Both the position numbers and the translations under genes were made by a program. From Glaciihabitans sp. dw_435 (lineage in GTDB: Bacteria > Actinomycetota > Actinomycetes > Actinomycetales > Microbacteriaceae): 64,000 bases of DNA. Positions 41,925 through 50,647 of the stretch are shown in pieces. The stretch lies in NCBI RefSeq assembly GCF_018449675.1, contig NZ_JAAVUZ010000002.1, positions 1 through 64,000 of the forward strand. Direction: 5' to 3'. The first letter of the stretch is position 1. Each line of letters begins with the position of its first letter. Under the pieces are notes generated by a model. The model ran no database searches. It saw only the letters and a program-made list of their open reading frames with translations, and was not told the origin of the DNA.

Positions 41925-42392
41925 CTACCCCAGCAGCGACAGCCTCTTCACGATGCGATCCACGGCGTTCCGCGGGCCGACGATGCTGACGGCGTAATAA
42001 TCGATGGCGTCCCCCGATGACTCGGCGACGGCGGCGCGGTACTCATCGTAGACGCGGGTCTGCTGCGCGGCCGCGGGCATGTCGACGACGAAGGTCTCGG
42101 GGTGCGCGTCTGCCTTGGCACGGATGACCCGGAGCGAGTCGACGTCCGCCTCGAGCACGGAGCATCCGGCCCACGGGAGACCAGGGTGGTCGCTCCCGTC
42201 CAGGTCGACGACTCCCTCGCCGAGCAGTCCGGCGATGTGCTGCGACGTGGCCGCCGAGACACAGCTGGCCGCGTTCACCGCCAGTCCCGGGCTCAGCGAG
42301 TCGTTGACCACGATGACCCACTTCAGGCGGGCGGCGCGCGTGGGCGCGCTCGTGTCGATCTCGTCCGGCGCGAATCCAACCTCGGTCGTCAT
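41925..42392 (-). CDS. DUF2000 family protein (155 aa)
   Basis: DUF2000 protein, a family with a peptidyl-tRNA hydrolase 2-like fold and no confirmed activity. KWVIVVNDSLSPGLAVNAAS near the N-terminus is the family hallmark, followed by the QQTRVYDEYRAAV region. AGGAG lies upstream of the ATG. It is divergent from an Lrp-type regulator at 42502, an arrangement that suggests regulation by it. Confidence 0.82.
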   Translation of the reverse strand: MTTEVGFAPDEIDTSAPTRAARLKWVIVVNDSLSPGLAVNAASCVSAATSQHIAGLLGEGVVDLDGSDHPGLPWAGCSVLEADVDSLRVIRAKADAHPETFVVDMPAAAQQTRVYDEYRAAVAESSGDAIDYYAVSIVGPRNAVDRIVKRLSLLG

Positions 42393-42487
42393 GTCTCTCC
42401 TGCGTTCGATAATCCGGTAACCGAGAGCAACCCTAGTTTCTGATTCGGACTAGCCACAGCAAGTCCGTATTTAGTCCGGCACGGCAG

Positions 42488-42494
42488 CTATTCT
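42488..42494 (+). promoter_or_regulatory. Putative -10 element of the Lrp-family regulator gene (leaderless)
   Basis: CTATTCT contains a TATTCT hexamer ending 7 bases before the ATG at 42502, with no ribosome site. Confidence 0.45.
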
Positions 42495-42501
42495 GGCGCA
42501 C

Positions 42502-42969
42502 ATGGACGAATTAGATCAGGCGATCCTGCGGGAATTGCAGTCAGATGCCCGGATGACCAACCGCGACGTGGCCGCCGCCGTCGGCGTCTCCCCCACCACC
42601 GCACTCGACCGAACCAGGTCCCTGCGCGCCCGGGGCATCATCCGCGGCACGGTCCTTGATGTCGACCTGCCCTCGATCGGGCGCCCGGTGCAGGCGCTCG
42701 TCGCCGTGCGGATCCGCCCGCCGTCCCGCGCCGTCATCGAGGCATTCCGGGATTGGGCAGCATCCCGTCCGCAGACCCTTGGCGTCTTCGTCACCACCGG
42801 CAACGAGGACTTCATCATTCACCTCGCCGTCGCCGACAACGACAGCCTGTACGGGTTCGTCATCGACGAGTTGACGCAGCGATCCGAGGTCGCGGATGTG
42901 CGGACATCCGTCGTCTACGAACACATCCGCAACCCGCGCATCGAGCCACTGCCCGCACGCAAACGCTAG
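42502..42969 (+). CDS. Lrp/AsnC-family transcriptional regulator (155 aa)
   Basis: N-terminal helix-turn-helix (LDQAILRELQSDARMTNRDV, then VGVSPTTALDRTRSLRARGI) and C-terminal RAM/ligand-binding domain (PVQALVAVRIRPPSRAVIEA, GVFVTTGNEDFIIHLAVAD). Such proteins sense amino acids or related metabolites. It is divergent from the DUF2000 gene and convergent with the amidase gene. Targets are unknown. Confidence 0.9.
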   Translation: MDELDQAILRELQSDARMTNRDVAAAVGVSPTTALDRTRSLRARGIIRGTVLDVDLPSIGRPVQALVAVRIRPPSRAVIEAFRDWAASRPQTLGVFVTTGNEDFIIHLAVADNDSLYGFVIDELTQRSEVADVRTSVVYEHIRNPRIEPLPARKR

Positions 42970-42984
42970 CGAGGGCCAGTCAGG

Positions 42985-44595
42985 TCAGGCCAGCGCCGCC
43001 GCGAAGTCCTCGCCGATCTGGATGAGCGACAGGTCCGTGAACCGCGGACCCACGAGGCAGAGCCCGACCGGCGCGGTGTCGGTCGTGGCGGTCGCCACCG
43101 TCATCACCGGCACCGACAGGGCGGGTTTGCGCGAGATCCCGGCGATGCAGGTCAGCCGCATCGTTCCGGCGCGCACCGTCTCGATCTCCGCGGAATCGGC
43201 TGTCGCCGAGGGAGCAGCGGATGTCGCGGACGGCAGCAACAGGATCCGGTCGTCCAGCTCGGCCCCGATGCGCGCCTCCGCCACCATGGCGGCGCTCCGG
43301 GCAAGGGCAGTGGTCTCCCCACTGATCTCCGCGGCGATGCGGAAGCGGGCCGCGACGTCATCGCCGAGGGACCCGGGGTGCGCGGTGATCCAGTCACCGT
43401 GAACTCCCCACGCCTCCGACGCCTGCACAACGCGATACGTCTCGAACAGCTTGTCGATGTCACCGAGATCGACCTCGACCAGGTCATCAACGAGACCGGC
43501 GGCCGAGAGCTCCGCGATCGCGGCGGCAAAACTCGTCCGCACCTCGTCGGTGAGCAGCGCGGTCAGCGCCGGAGCGACGGCAAACCTGCGTTCCGCAGAC
43601 TTCTGACGCGCGGGGGGAAGGCTCGCGGTGGCGGCGAGACGCAGCGTCGCGGCATCCCGGGTCATCCATCCCACCGTGTCGAAGGAGGGCGCGAGTGGCA
43701 GCACCCCACCGACGCTGACGGCATCGTGCGTCGTGCGCAGACCCCAGAGGCCTTGGTACGACGCCGGCACGCGGATCGAGCCGCCCGTGTCGGTGCCGAG
43801 GCCGATGGTCGCCTGGCCCATGGCCACCGCGCTGGCCGGTCCGCTGGAGGACCCGCCCGAGATCGCTCCGGGCACGGCCGGGTTGGGAGGCGTTCCGTAG
43901 TGCGGGTTGCGGCCGGCGATGCTGTAGGCGAATTCGTCGGTCTGCGCGATGCCCTGCACGTCGGCGCCGGCGTTCAGCAGCGCGGCAACGGCGGGAGCGT
44001 GGGATGTCGCGGGCTCGGCACCATCGAGGAAGGCGGGAACTCCCCCGCCCACGGCGTAGCGGGCCACCGCGAACAGGTCCTTCACGGCGACGCGCTGGCC
44101 CATCAACGGACCCTCGCCGGCGCCGGTCACCAGCGGCGAACCGACAACGCGCCAGGTGGACGGTGGGATCGCGGGGGCCGGGAGGTGCACGTGAGCGGCC
44201 TCGACCTTCCACTCGCGGGCGCCGTCGATGGAGGTCTGCGCGCGCCAAAGCTGGGTCTGCTGGCCCCGACCGCCGGTCAGCGGTGCCGTCACGGCGACGA
44301 TGAGGGCGGCGTCGTGCCCGACCGGGCGCACCTCGACCCGGAGGATGGCGCGCTGCGGTGATCCACCCCGTCCCTTGCGGAACCCGCTGATCGCGTCGTG
44401 ACCGATGAGGAGCCCGCCGGCGTCGCCGCGCAGCGTGTCCTCGCCGGGAGCGAACAGGCGGTCGAGGGCGACAAGATCGTCGCCCATCAGGGCGGTCTCG
44501 TACTCCCAGAAAGCGTCGATCAGGCCGGCGGGCGCCTCAACGCCCGCGGGAAGGTGCGGGGCGGGGCGATCCTCGATGTGTGCCGAATCAGCCAC
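42985..44595 (-). CDS. AtzH-like domain fused to amidase-signature hydrolase (536 aa)
   Basis: Residues 1 to about 140 match the SnoaL-fold AtzH/DUF3225 domain (LIDAFWEYETALMGDDLVAL, LLIGHDAISGFRKGR, EWKVEAAHVHL). The rest is an amidase-signature enzyme with Lys-Ser-Ser triad positions in VAVKDLF, GGSSSGPASAVA and TDTGGSIRVPASYQG. In cyanuric acid degradation AtzH works beside the amidase AtzE on carboxybiuret; here the two activities are on one chain, so a related carbamoyl or biuret-type substrate is possible. The GTG start overlaps the acetamidase stop by 8 bases, so both are in one operon. Confidence 0.82.
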   Translation of the reverse strand: MADSAHIEDRPAPHLPAGVEAPAGLIDAFWEYETALMGDDLVALDRLFAPGEDTLRGDAGGLLIGHDAISGFRKGRGGSPQRAILRVEVRPVGHDAALIVAVTAPLTGGRGQQTQLWRAQTSIDGAREWKVEAAHVHLPAPAIPPSTWRVVGSPLVTGAGEGPLMGQRVAVKDLFAVARYAVGGGVPAFLDGAEPATSHAPAVAALLNAGADVQGIAQTDEFAYSIAGRNPHYGTPPNPAVPGAISGGSSSGPASAVAMGQATIGLGTDTGGSIRVPASYQGLWGLRTTHDAVSVGGVLPLAPSFDTVGWMTRDAATLRLAATASLPPARQKSAERRFAVAPALTALLTDEVRTSFAAAIAELSAAGLVDDLVEVDLGDIDKLFETYRVVQASEAWGVHGDWITAHPGSLGDDVAARFRIAAEISGETTALARSAAMVAEARIGAELDDRILLLPSATSAAPSATADSAEIETVRAGTMRLTCIAGISRKPALSVPVMTVATATTDTAPVGLCLVGPRFTDLSLIQIGEDFAAALA

Positions 44596-45673
44596 GGAAA
44601 TCCTCCACTCGGATGCGGGCGTGAACGCCCTTGACCAGGTCGACGACCTGCGAAATGTTGAAGTCTGTCGCGGCGCTGAGGTACGCGTACGCGTGCTCGG
44701 GATCCATGCCGAAGCGGGCCTGCAGCAGTGCGATCGCCGCGCGCACGCAGTTCTGCACGGCCTCGTCGAGGTCCGGGCTCATGCCGGTCGGGATCAGGTA
44801 GTCGGTGGTCTCCGCGAGCGGCCCCACCAGCGCCCCGAATTCGTGCAGCGCGGTGGCCGCGGGAATCACGTCGAAGCGCAGCGTCACCCGCAGGGACGCC
44901 TCCATCGCCGTCAGCGCGACCTCGCCGTCACCCTGCGCGAAGTGCGGGTCTCCGACATACGCGAGCGCACCCGGCACCTGCACGGGAAGGTACAGGCTGG
45001 CACCCACGGTCAGCAGGTTGATGTCGATGTTGCCTCCGTGCGCGCCGGGCGGGACGGAGTGCGGTCGCACGTCGCCGGCGACCGCGACGCCCATGATGCC
45101 GAGGAACGGCGCCAACGGGAAGGTGACGGTGTGGGCACCGCCGAGAACGCGCGGCATCGTGCCCACGTCGACCCCGTCACGCTCCTCGACCGCGGCGAAG
45201 ACACTGACGTTGCCCTCGCCCCGCGGGAACTCGCCGGGAAGTGCTCCGCGCCCGTGGCGGTTGGAAATCACGCCGTACGGCACGCGCGGAAGTGTCTCCA
45301 GCACGGTGATCTTCAGCAGGTCGCCGGGCTCGGCGCCGCGCACGGCGATCGGTCCGGTGATGACGTGCGGCCCATCGGTCGTGGTGTCGCGCGGGTAATC
45401 CGAGGTTGCGAGCGCCGAGGCATCCACCAGCACACTGTCGGCGTCGACGCCGTACTTCGCGAAGAACGCGAGTGGGTTACGTCCCTGGTCTTCGACGATG
45501 CCCTCGTGGCTGATGGTGTCGATTGTCACTTCGGTGCCGGAATCCACGGTCAGCACCGGCACATCGGCGGCGCAGGGAAGGCGGCCCCACAGAATGGATG
45601 CCTCGTCCGCGGGTACATAGTGCTGCGACCGAATCGGACCGCTGCCGGGCTGAAGAATGCTGTGCGTGCTCAC
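44588..45673 (-). CDS. Acetamidase/formamidase family protein (361 aa)
   Basis: FmdA/AmdA-family amidase releasing ammonia from formamide, acetamide or similar short amides. TVDSGTEVTIDTISHEGI, ITGPIAVRGAEPGDLLKITV, GVISNRHGRGALPG, GDVRPHSVPPGAHGGNIDIN and VGDPHFAQGDGEV are characteristic. The GTG start lies 6 bases after TAGGGT (leaderless). It is the first gene of an operon with the AtzH-amidase fusion and is divergent from the GH13 gene. Confidence 0.88.
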   Translation of the reverse strand: MSTHSILQPGSGPIRSQHYVPADEASILWGRLPCAADVPVLTVDSGTEVTIDTISHEGIVEDQGRNPLAFFAKYGVDADSVLVDASALATSDYPRDTTTDGPHVITGPIAVRGAEPGDLLKITVLETLPRVPYGVISNRHGRGALPGEFPRGEGNVSVFAAVEERDGVDVGTMPRVLGGAHTVTFPLAPFLGIMGVAVAGDVRPHSVPPGAHGGNIDINLLTVGASLYLPVQVPGALAYVGDPHFAQGDGEVALTAMEASLRVTLRFDVIPAATALHEFGALVGPLAETTDYLIPTGMSPDLDEAVQNCVRAAIALLQARFGMDPEHAYAYLSAATDFNISQVVDLVKGVHARIRVEDFRG

Positions 45674-45679
45674 CTGAGA

Positions 45680-45685
45680 ACCCTA
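45680..45685 (-). promoter_or_regulatory. Putative -10 element of the acetamidase operon (leaderless)
   Basis: TAGGGT on the minus strand ends 6 bases before the GTG at 45673. Confidence 0.4.
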
Positions 45686-45737
45686 GCGACCCGGTGTTAC
45701 GCGAAACTGCACCGAGCCGCCGCCCAGCGCGCCCACG

Positions 45738-45743
45738 GATAAT
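45738..45743 (+). promoter_or_regulatory. -10 element of the GH13 gene (leaderless)
   Basis: GATAAT ends 7 bases before the ATG at 45751 and overlaps the alternative ATG at 45742, which argues for the downstream start. Confidence 0.5.
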
Positions 45744-45750
45744 GGACACC

Positions 45751-47046
45751 ATGCCCGAATGGACTGAGCACGTCATGTGGTGGCACGTCTATCCCCTCGG
45801 ATTCGTGGGGGCCGACACCACCGGCCAGGACCGCACCCCGACCCACCGCCTCGCCGGCCTCGAGGGGTGGCTCGATTACCTGCTGCGACTCGGTGTCAAC
45901 GGCCTCGCCCTCGGTCCCATCTTCGAGTCGGGTACGCACGGATACGACACCACCGACTACTTCCGCATCGACGCGCGGCTGGGCGACACCACGGACTTCG
46001 AGCACCTGATCGCCGAGGCTCACGCCCGGGGCATCCGCGTGCTGCTCGACGGCGTCTTCAACCATGTCGGACGCGACTTCGCTCCGCTGCGGGCAGCGCT
46101 CGCGGACGCCGACGCACCCGACAATGCCCTCTTTGTTCGGGATGCCTCGGGGCGGCTCGCCAACTTCGAGGGGCACGACGCCCTCGTGGCCCTCAACCAC
46201 GACAACCCTGCGGTGGTCGACTACGTCGTGTCGGTGATGAACCACTGGCTCGAGCGCGGTGCGGACGGGTGGCGGCTGGATGCCGCGTACTCGGTTCCCG
46301 TCGGGTTCTGGGCGCGCGTGTTGCCGCGGGTGCGCGAGAGCCATCCGGACGTGTACATCGTCGGCGAGGTGCTGCACGGCGACTATCCGGGCATCGTGGC
46401 GTCGTCGACCATGGACAGCGCCACCCAGTACGAACTGTGGCAGGCGATCTGGCACGGCATCGCCGAGGCCAACTTCTTCGAGATCGATTGGGCGCTACAA
46501 CGTCACACCGAGTTCCTCGAGACGTTCGTGCCGTACACCTTCGTCGGAAACCACGACGTCACCCGCATCGCGAGCCAGATCGCCGACGAGCGCCATCGCG
46601 CCCACGCGCTCGTGCTGCTCTTCACCCTCGGTGGAACGCCCAGTGTCTACTACGGCGACGAGCTCGGCATGACCGGCATCAAGGAGCAGCGCGCCGGTGG
46701 GGACGACGCTGTTCGTCCCGCGTTCCCGTCCGACCCTGCCGAGGTGTCGCCCGACGACAACCCCGTCTTCCGGCTGCACCAAGAACTCATCGGGCTGCGT
46801 CGCCGCCACGCCTGGCTGCACGCGGCGACCAGCCGTCAGCTCGCGCTGACCAACGAAACGTATGTCTACGAGATGACTGCTCCCGGGGGTCCGGAGACGA
46901 GGCGGCTCGTGGTCGCGCTGAACCTCGGGGACGCCCCGCTCGCCGTCGAGGCATCCACGGCATTGGTCTCCGAGGTGTTGGCTGGTACCGCAGGAATTGA
47001 GGGCACAATAACCGTGCCCGCGCACGGCTGGGCGGTATTGGCCTAG
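45751..47046 (+). CDS. GH13 alpha-amylase family glycoside hydrolase (431 aa)
   Basis: Alpha-amylase superfamily barrel. Conserved regions are LLDGVFNHVG (region I), GWRLDAAYSV with the nucleophile Asp (II), VYIVGEVLHG with the acid/base Glu (III) and FVGNHDVTRIA with the transition-state Asp (IV). The protein is short for the family and has no secretion signal, so it acts in the cytoplasm, probably on maltodextrin or trehalose-like oligosaccharides. The ATG at 45751 follows GATAAT by 7 bases. Its neighbours do not suggest a pathway. Confidence 0.87.
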   Translation: MPEWTEHVMWWHVYPLGFVGADTTGQDRTPTHRLAGLEGWLDYLLRLGVNGLALGPIFESGTHGYDTTDYFRIDARLGDTTDFEHLIAEAHARGIRVLLDGVFNHVGRDFAPLRAALADADAPDNALFVRDASGRLANFEGHDALVALNHDNPAVVDYVVSVMNHWLERGADGWRLDAAYSVPVGFWARVLPRVRESHPDVYIVGEVLHGDYPGIVASSTMDSATQYELWQAIWHGIAEANFFEIDWALQRHTEFLETFVPYTFVGNHDVTRIASQIADERHRAHALVLLFTLGGTPSVYYGDELGMTGIKEQRAGGDDAVRPAFPSDPAEVSPDDNPVFRLHQELIGLRRRHAWLHAATSRQLALTNETYVYEMTAPGGPETRRLVVALNLGDAPLAVEASTALVSEVLAGTAGIEGTITVPAHGWAVLA

Positions 47047-47082
47047 CGCGCCACCCATTCATCCGCGGCCGCGAGCTCCCAC

Positions 47083-47298
47083 CTACCTGCGTCGGATTCC
47101 CGCACGTTCCCGCTGTGCCGTGATCCTGCGGTCACGCCGTTCGTTCTTGGCAAGAAAGCGAGCACGTGTCCGCGAGTTGGCGGCATCCATCTTTTTCTGG
47201 GTCATTGTGTCGGTCGCGCGGTTGGGCCATATCCAGGTGAGTACGCCCTCAACCAGCACCCGAACGCCAAACTCTAAAATCTCCATAGATATTGCCAT
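47083..47298 (-). CDS. Small protein of unknown function downstream of modC (71 aa)
   Basis: N-terminal hydrophobic segment (MEILEFGVRVLVEGVLTWIW) that could be a single membrane helix or amphipathic helix, followed by a strongly basic tail rich in Arg and Lys. No family recognised. AGGGG lies 6 bases before the ATG. Directly upstream is a potential three-way-junction RNA whose closing stem ends in the first base of that ribosome site. Base composition is less GC-rich than the neighbours. It follows modC on the same strand and could belong to the molybdate operon or be a separate insertion. Confidence 0.55.
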   Translation of the reverse strand: MAISMEILEFGVRVLVEGVLTWIWPNRATDTMTQKKMDAANSRTRARFLAKNERRDRRITAQRERAGIRRR

Positions 47299-47308
47299 CG
47301 ATCGCCCC

Positions 47309-47381
47309 TAGCTGGTGGAGTTTTGCTCAGCATATTGTCGTGCTGCAAGGTCGAGACCTGCACCCGGTATAGCACCAGCTA
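47309..47381 (-). ncRNA. Candidate structured RNA element (three-way junction) between modC and the small gene
   Basis: On the minus strand, TAGCTGGTG (47381-47373) pairs perfectly with CACCAGCTA (47317-47309). Inside are two hairpins: GCAGGT/ACCTTGC with loop CTCG and one bulged T (47361-47345), and CAGCA/TGCTG with an eight-base loop (47345-47328); the two share one base. The 5' arm starts five bases after the modC stop and the 3' arm abuts GGGG of the next ribosome site. This layout resembles a riboswitch-like 5' leader, or a 3' structure that stabilises the mod message. No known family recognised. Confidence 0.5.
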
Positions 47382-47385
47382 ATCC

Positions 47386-48471
47386 TCAGCGCGCGTACAG
47401 CTCCACGTCGTCGGGACGCAGCGCGAAGCGCACGGAATCCCCAGGAACCAGATCGAGTTGCGCGATGCGCGCGGGCGGGACATCCGCACTCAGCTCTCCC
47501 GCACGCACACGGACGACATCGCCCCGCGGTTCCAGGTCGGTAACGACAACCTCGATCACTCCCGCACCCGGCTCGGGCGACCCGTCCCGCAGCACCGCGA
47601 CCGCACCCGGACGCACGGCCGCCGCCACGGCGATGCCCTCCGCGAGATCGCTCGGACCGGCCGCGATCTCGACGCCGGCGTCGGTGCGCATCCCGGCCGC
47701 GGTGCGCATGCCGGTCAGCAGGTTGAGTCCCGCCAGCTGCGCGGTGAATGGATGCCTCGGCCGCTCCAACACATCGTGCGTGGTGCCCTGCTCGAGTATC
47801 TGGCCGCGGGACATCACGACAACCCGGTCGGCAAAGGTCACCGCGTCCAGCACCTCGTGCGTGACGACGATGGCGGTGCGTCCCACGAGAACCCGGCGCA
47901 GCATCCGGCGCAGGGCCGGGGCGACGGCGATGTCGAGCGCGGCGAGCGGTTCATCGAGCAGCAGCAGCCGGGGGTTCGCGGCGAGCGCGCGGGCGATGGC
48001 GACGCGCTGCGCCTGCCCGCCGGACAACTGTGACGGACGGCGGTCGGCGAGGTCGGATGCCTCGACCTCCGCGAGCCACTCGCGCGCCGTCGCCCGTGCC
48101 GCAGTGGTGGACACCCCAGCGCTTCTCGGGCCGAAGGCCACGTTGTCGAGCACGCTCAGGTGCGGAAACAGCAGCGCCTCCTGCGAGAGCAGAGCGACGC
48201 CGCGCAGATGCGGGGCAAGCCAGGCGGCTGTCCCGGGTCTCCCGCGCGATTCCGCTCGCGATCCGGCTCGGGATGCCCCGGGCTGGTCGAACAACACGGT
48301 CGACCCCAGCGCGGCTGATCCCTCATCGGCGCGCAGCAACCCGGAAATGAGGGACAGCAGCGTCGACTTTCCCGCACCGTTGGGACCGAGGATTGCGACC
48401 GTCTCACCCTCCGCGACGTCGAGGGCGAGGTCGAAACCGCGGGCGTCGACGCGCGCGTCGAAGGTCAGCAT
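47386..48471 (-). CDS. modC: Molybdate ABC transporter ATP-binding protein (361 aa)
   Basis: ATPase of the molybdate importer. Walker A GPNGAGKST, Q-loop region, signature QLSGGQAQRVAIARAL, Walker B LLLLDEPLAALD and switch His in VVTHEVLDAVTFAD. The C-terminal part (about 285-361) includes a TOBE/Mop-like beta domain (AVAAAVRPGAVAVLRDGSP), which in ModC binds or senses molybdate. The ATG shares one base with the modB stop. It is followed by the structured RNA candidate. Confidence 0.9.
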   Translation of the reverse strand: MLTFDARVDARGFDLALDVAEGETVAILGPNGAGKSTLLSLISGLLRADEGSAALGSTVLFDQPGASRAGSRAESRGRPGTAAWLAPHLRGVALLSQEALLFPHLSVLDNVAFGPRSAGVSTTAARATAREWLAEVEASDLADRRPSQLSGGQAQRVAIARALAANPRLLLLDEPLAALDIAVAPALRRMLRRVLVGRTAIVVTHEVLDAVTFADRVVVMSRGQILEQGTTHDVLERPRHPFTAQLAGLNLLTGMRTAAGMRTDAGVEIAAGPSDLAEGIAVAAAVRPGAVAVLRDGSPEPGAGVIEVVVTDLEPRGDVVRVRAGELSADVPPARIAQLDLVPGDSVRFALRPDDVELYAR

Positions 48472-49340
48472 CAGGAGCCGTCCGCCGCCGAGTGAGTCTC
48501 CCGCGCCGGCGTGACGACCGCGAGTCGCGGGCGTCGCGCCAGTCCCGCGTCGACGCTTCCGGTGCGCAGCGTCAGGCCAACAACGAGCACGGCAACGACG
48601 ACCAGCACGAGGGACAGCGCCACCGCGGCATCCGGATCCGTCTCCCGCTGCAGGTAGATCTCGAGCGGCAGCGTGCGCGTCACCCCCTGAAGACTTCCGG
48701 CGAACGTGAGTGTTGCCCCAAACTCGCCGAGCGCCCGCGCGAACGACAGAACGGCGCCCGACAGGAGGGCCGGCAGCACGAGGGGAAGGGTGATGCGGCG
48801 CAACACCGTCGTGGGGCGCGCGCCGAGGGTGGAGGCCACCGCCTCGTACCGGGTTCCGGCGACGCGCAGCGCGCCCTCGAGACTCACCACGAGAAACGGC
48901 AGCGCGACAAACGTCTGCGCGATCACGACGGCAGTCGTGGAGAACGCGATCTGGATGCCCAGCACCTCGAACGTGTGGCCGAGCAGTCCGCGGCGGCCGA
49001 AGGTGGCGAGCAGAGCGATTCCGCCAATGACGGGCGGCAGCACGAGCGGCAGCAGCACGAGGGCCCGCAGCACTCGCTGGCCGGGGAACGAGGTGCGCGC
49101 GAGCACCAGCGCCATGGGCACCCCGAACACCACGCACAGCACGGTGGCCGACACCGACGTGCGCAGGCTCAGCAGCAACGCGTCGACCGAGGACTCCGAC
49201 GTGATGAGTGCGCCAAAGTCACCCCAGTTGACGCGGGTCGCCATCGCGACCAGTGGCAACAGGGTGAAGCAGGCGCCGAGGGCGGCGAGCACGATCACCC
49301 AACGGGGTACCGCGGAGTATCGTCTCGTCGCCCGCGTCAT
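48471..49340 (-). CDS. modB: Molybdate ABC transporter permease (289 aa)
   Basis: Membrane subunit of the molybdate importer. Six helices are visible; the coupling loop is [20 protein letters not shown] followed by [20 protein letters not shown], and the conserved [13 protein letters not shown] segment is diagnostic for ModB/CysT-type permeases. It lies between modA (13 bases) and modC (overlap of one base). Confidence 0.92.
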   Translation of the reverse strand: MTRATRRYSAVPRWVIVLAALGACFTLLPLVAMATRVNWGDFGALITSESSVDALLLSLRTSVSATVLCVVFGVPMALVLARTSFPGQRVLRALVLLPLVLPPVIGGIALLATFGRRGLLGHTFEVLGIQIAFSTTAVVIAQTFVALPFLVVSLEGALRVAGTRYEAVASTLGARPTTVLRRITLPLVLPALLSGAVLSFARALGEFGATLTFAGSLQGVTRTLPLEIYLQRETDPDAAVALSLVLVVVAVLVVGLTLRTGSVDAGLARRPRLAVVTPARETHSAADGS

Positions 49341-49353
49341 GGTGCTAGCGATG

Positions 49354-50157
49354 TTACGGCTTGGCGAACCCGGCGTCGGCGAGCACGCCCTGGCCGACGG
49401 TACCGGTCACGTAGGCGACGAACGCGTCGGCGATCGCGGACTCCTTCGAATCCTTGAGCGTCGCAATCGGGTACGTGTTCACTGCCTCACTCGACTCGGG
49501 GAAGGTGATTCCCTTCACCGTGTCGCCGGCGGCCTTGATGTCGGTGACGTACACGAGGCCGGCGTCAGCCTCGCCCGAGGTGACCTTGCCGAGCACGTCG
49601 GTGACCGACGACTCCTCGCTCACGGGCTTCAGTGTGACGCCCGTCGCGGTCTCGATCTTCAGCGCGGCAGCCCCACACGGCACGGCGGGCGCGCAAATGA
49701 CGGTCTTGACGTCTGCCTTGGCGAGGTCCTGGAAGGACGCGACGGATGCCGGGTTGTCGGTCGGTACCGCAATCTCCAGCGTGTTCGTGGCGAAGTTCAC
49801 GGGGTCACTCGCGGTGAGGCTTGCGTCGGTGAGCTTGGTCATGTTCTTGGTGTCCGCGGACGCGAAGACGTCTGCCGGCGCACCCTCGGTGATCTGCGTG
49901 ACCAGGTCGGACGATCCGGCGAAGCTCAGCGCGACCTTCACGTCGGGGTTGGCCTTCTCGAAGCTGGCTGCCAGGTCGGTGAAGGTTCCCTTGAGGGATG
50001 CCGCGGCGAAGACCGTGATCGATCCGCTCAGGCTCGACGTGGTTGCCGTATCGCTGCTGGAGCTATCGGGCGACGAGCTGCTCGAGCACGCGGCGGTGCC
50101 GGCGACGACAGCGAGCGACAGGGCGAGCCCGGCGATGAAACGAGTGGATGTGCGCAT
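49354..50157 (-). CDS. modA: Molybdate ABC transporter substrate-binding lipoprotein (267 aa)
   Basis: Type II periplasmic-binding-like protein for molybdate/tungstate, anchored to the membrane as a lipoprotein: signal [18 protein letters not shown] with Cys24 as lipid site, then a Ser-rich tether. [33 protein letters not shown] and [15 protein letters not shown] are the classical ModA ligand-binding segments. Complete in length. Four bases after the Mop-type gene. Confidence 0.93.
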   Translation of the reverse strand: MRTSTRFIAGLALSLAVVAGTAACSSSSSPDSSSSDTATTSSLSGSITVFAAASLKGTFTDLAASFEKANPDVKVALSFAGSSDLVTQITEGAPADVFASADTKNMTKLTDASLTASDPVNFATNTLEIAVPTDNPASVASFQDLAKADVKTVICAPAVPCGAAALKIETATGVTLKPVSEESSVTDVLGKVTSGEADAGLVYVTDIKAAGDTVKGITFPESSEAVNTYPIATLKDSKESAIADAFVAYVTGTVGQGVLADAGFAKP

Positions 50158-50161
50158 TGGG

Positions 50162-50566
50162 TTAGACCTTCCCCCGAGGGGTTTCGACGATGACCGTTGT
50201 GGCTTTCACAACGGCGACAGCTACGGAGCCGGGTTCGAGTCCGAGCTCACGCACGGCCTCGCTGCTCATGAGGGAGACAACGCGGTGCGGACCACACTGC
50301 AGCTCCACCTGGGCCATGACGGTGTCCATGGTGATCTTGGTGACGAGACCCACGAAGCGGTTGCGGGCGGAACTGCCCATCCCCGACGGGTCCTCGGGTA
50401 GCACCGCGTGTCCCTGGGCGAGCTGTGCGAGCTCAAGCCCATCGACGACGATCACGCCGGCGTCATCCCGGGTGCTCGACAGGGTGCCGTTATCGATCCA
50501 GCGACGAACTGTGTCGTCGCTGACGCCGAGGTAGCCCGCGGCCTCACGAATCCGTATCTGCGTCAT
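50162..50566 (-). CDS. HTH plus TOBE (Mop) domain protein, probable molybdate-responsive regulator (134 aa)
   Basis: MerR/excisionase-like helix-turn-helix (IREAAGYLGVSDDTVRRWID) joined to a single TOBE/Mop domain (NRFVGLVTKITMDTVMAQVE to ATTVIVETPRGKV) that binds molybdate. It is not a full ModE but has the same logic on one chain: a DNA-binding part and a molybdate-binding part. First gene of the mod operon, divergent from moeB; it may control both. TATGGT (50574-50579 on the minus strand) ends 7 bases before the ATG, so the transcript is probably leaderless. Confidence 0.85.
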   Translation of the reverse strand: MTQIRIREAAGYLGVSDDTVRRWIDNGTLSSTRDDAGVIVVDGLELAQLAQGHAVLPEDPSGMGSSARNRFVGLVTKITMDTVMAQVELQCGPHRVVSLMSSEAVRELGLEPGSVAVAVVKATTVIVETPRGKV

Positions 50567-50573
50567 GAAGATA

Positions 50574-50579
50574 ACCATA
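50574..50579 (-). promoter_or_regulatory. Putative -10 element of the mop-modABC operon
   Basis: TATGGT on the minus strand, 7 bases before the ATG at 50566, inside an AT-rich patch (50568-50582) of the divergent mod/moeB intergenic region where a molybdate regulator could act. Confidence 0.4.
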
Positions 50580-50647
50580 TATCCGTGAACGCGGTTGCGA
50601 TGAACCTGACCGGCATCCACCCGGTCGCGACTGCGAGAATTGCGCAC

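Noticed and set aside
47120-47311. 63-codon plus-strand frame over the small gene after modC
   Set aside because: The minus-strand frame has a good ribosome site and better protein character; the plus frame has neither.
47309-47381. tRNA gene
   Set aside because: The stem-and-two-hairpin fold lacks a 7-base anticodon loop, a T-arm TTCG loop motif and a discriminator/CCA-like end.
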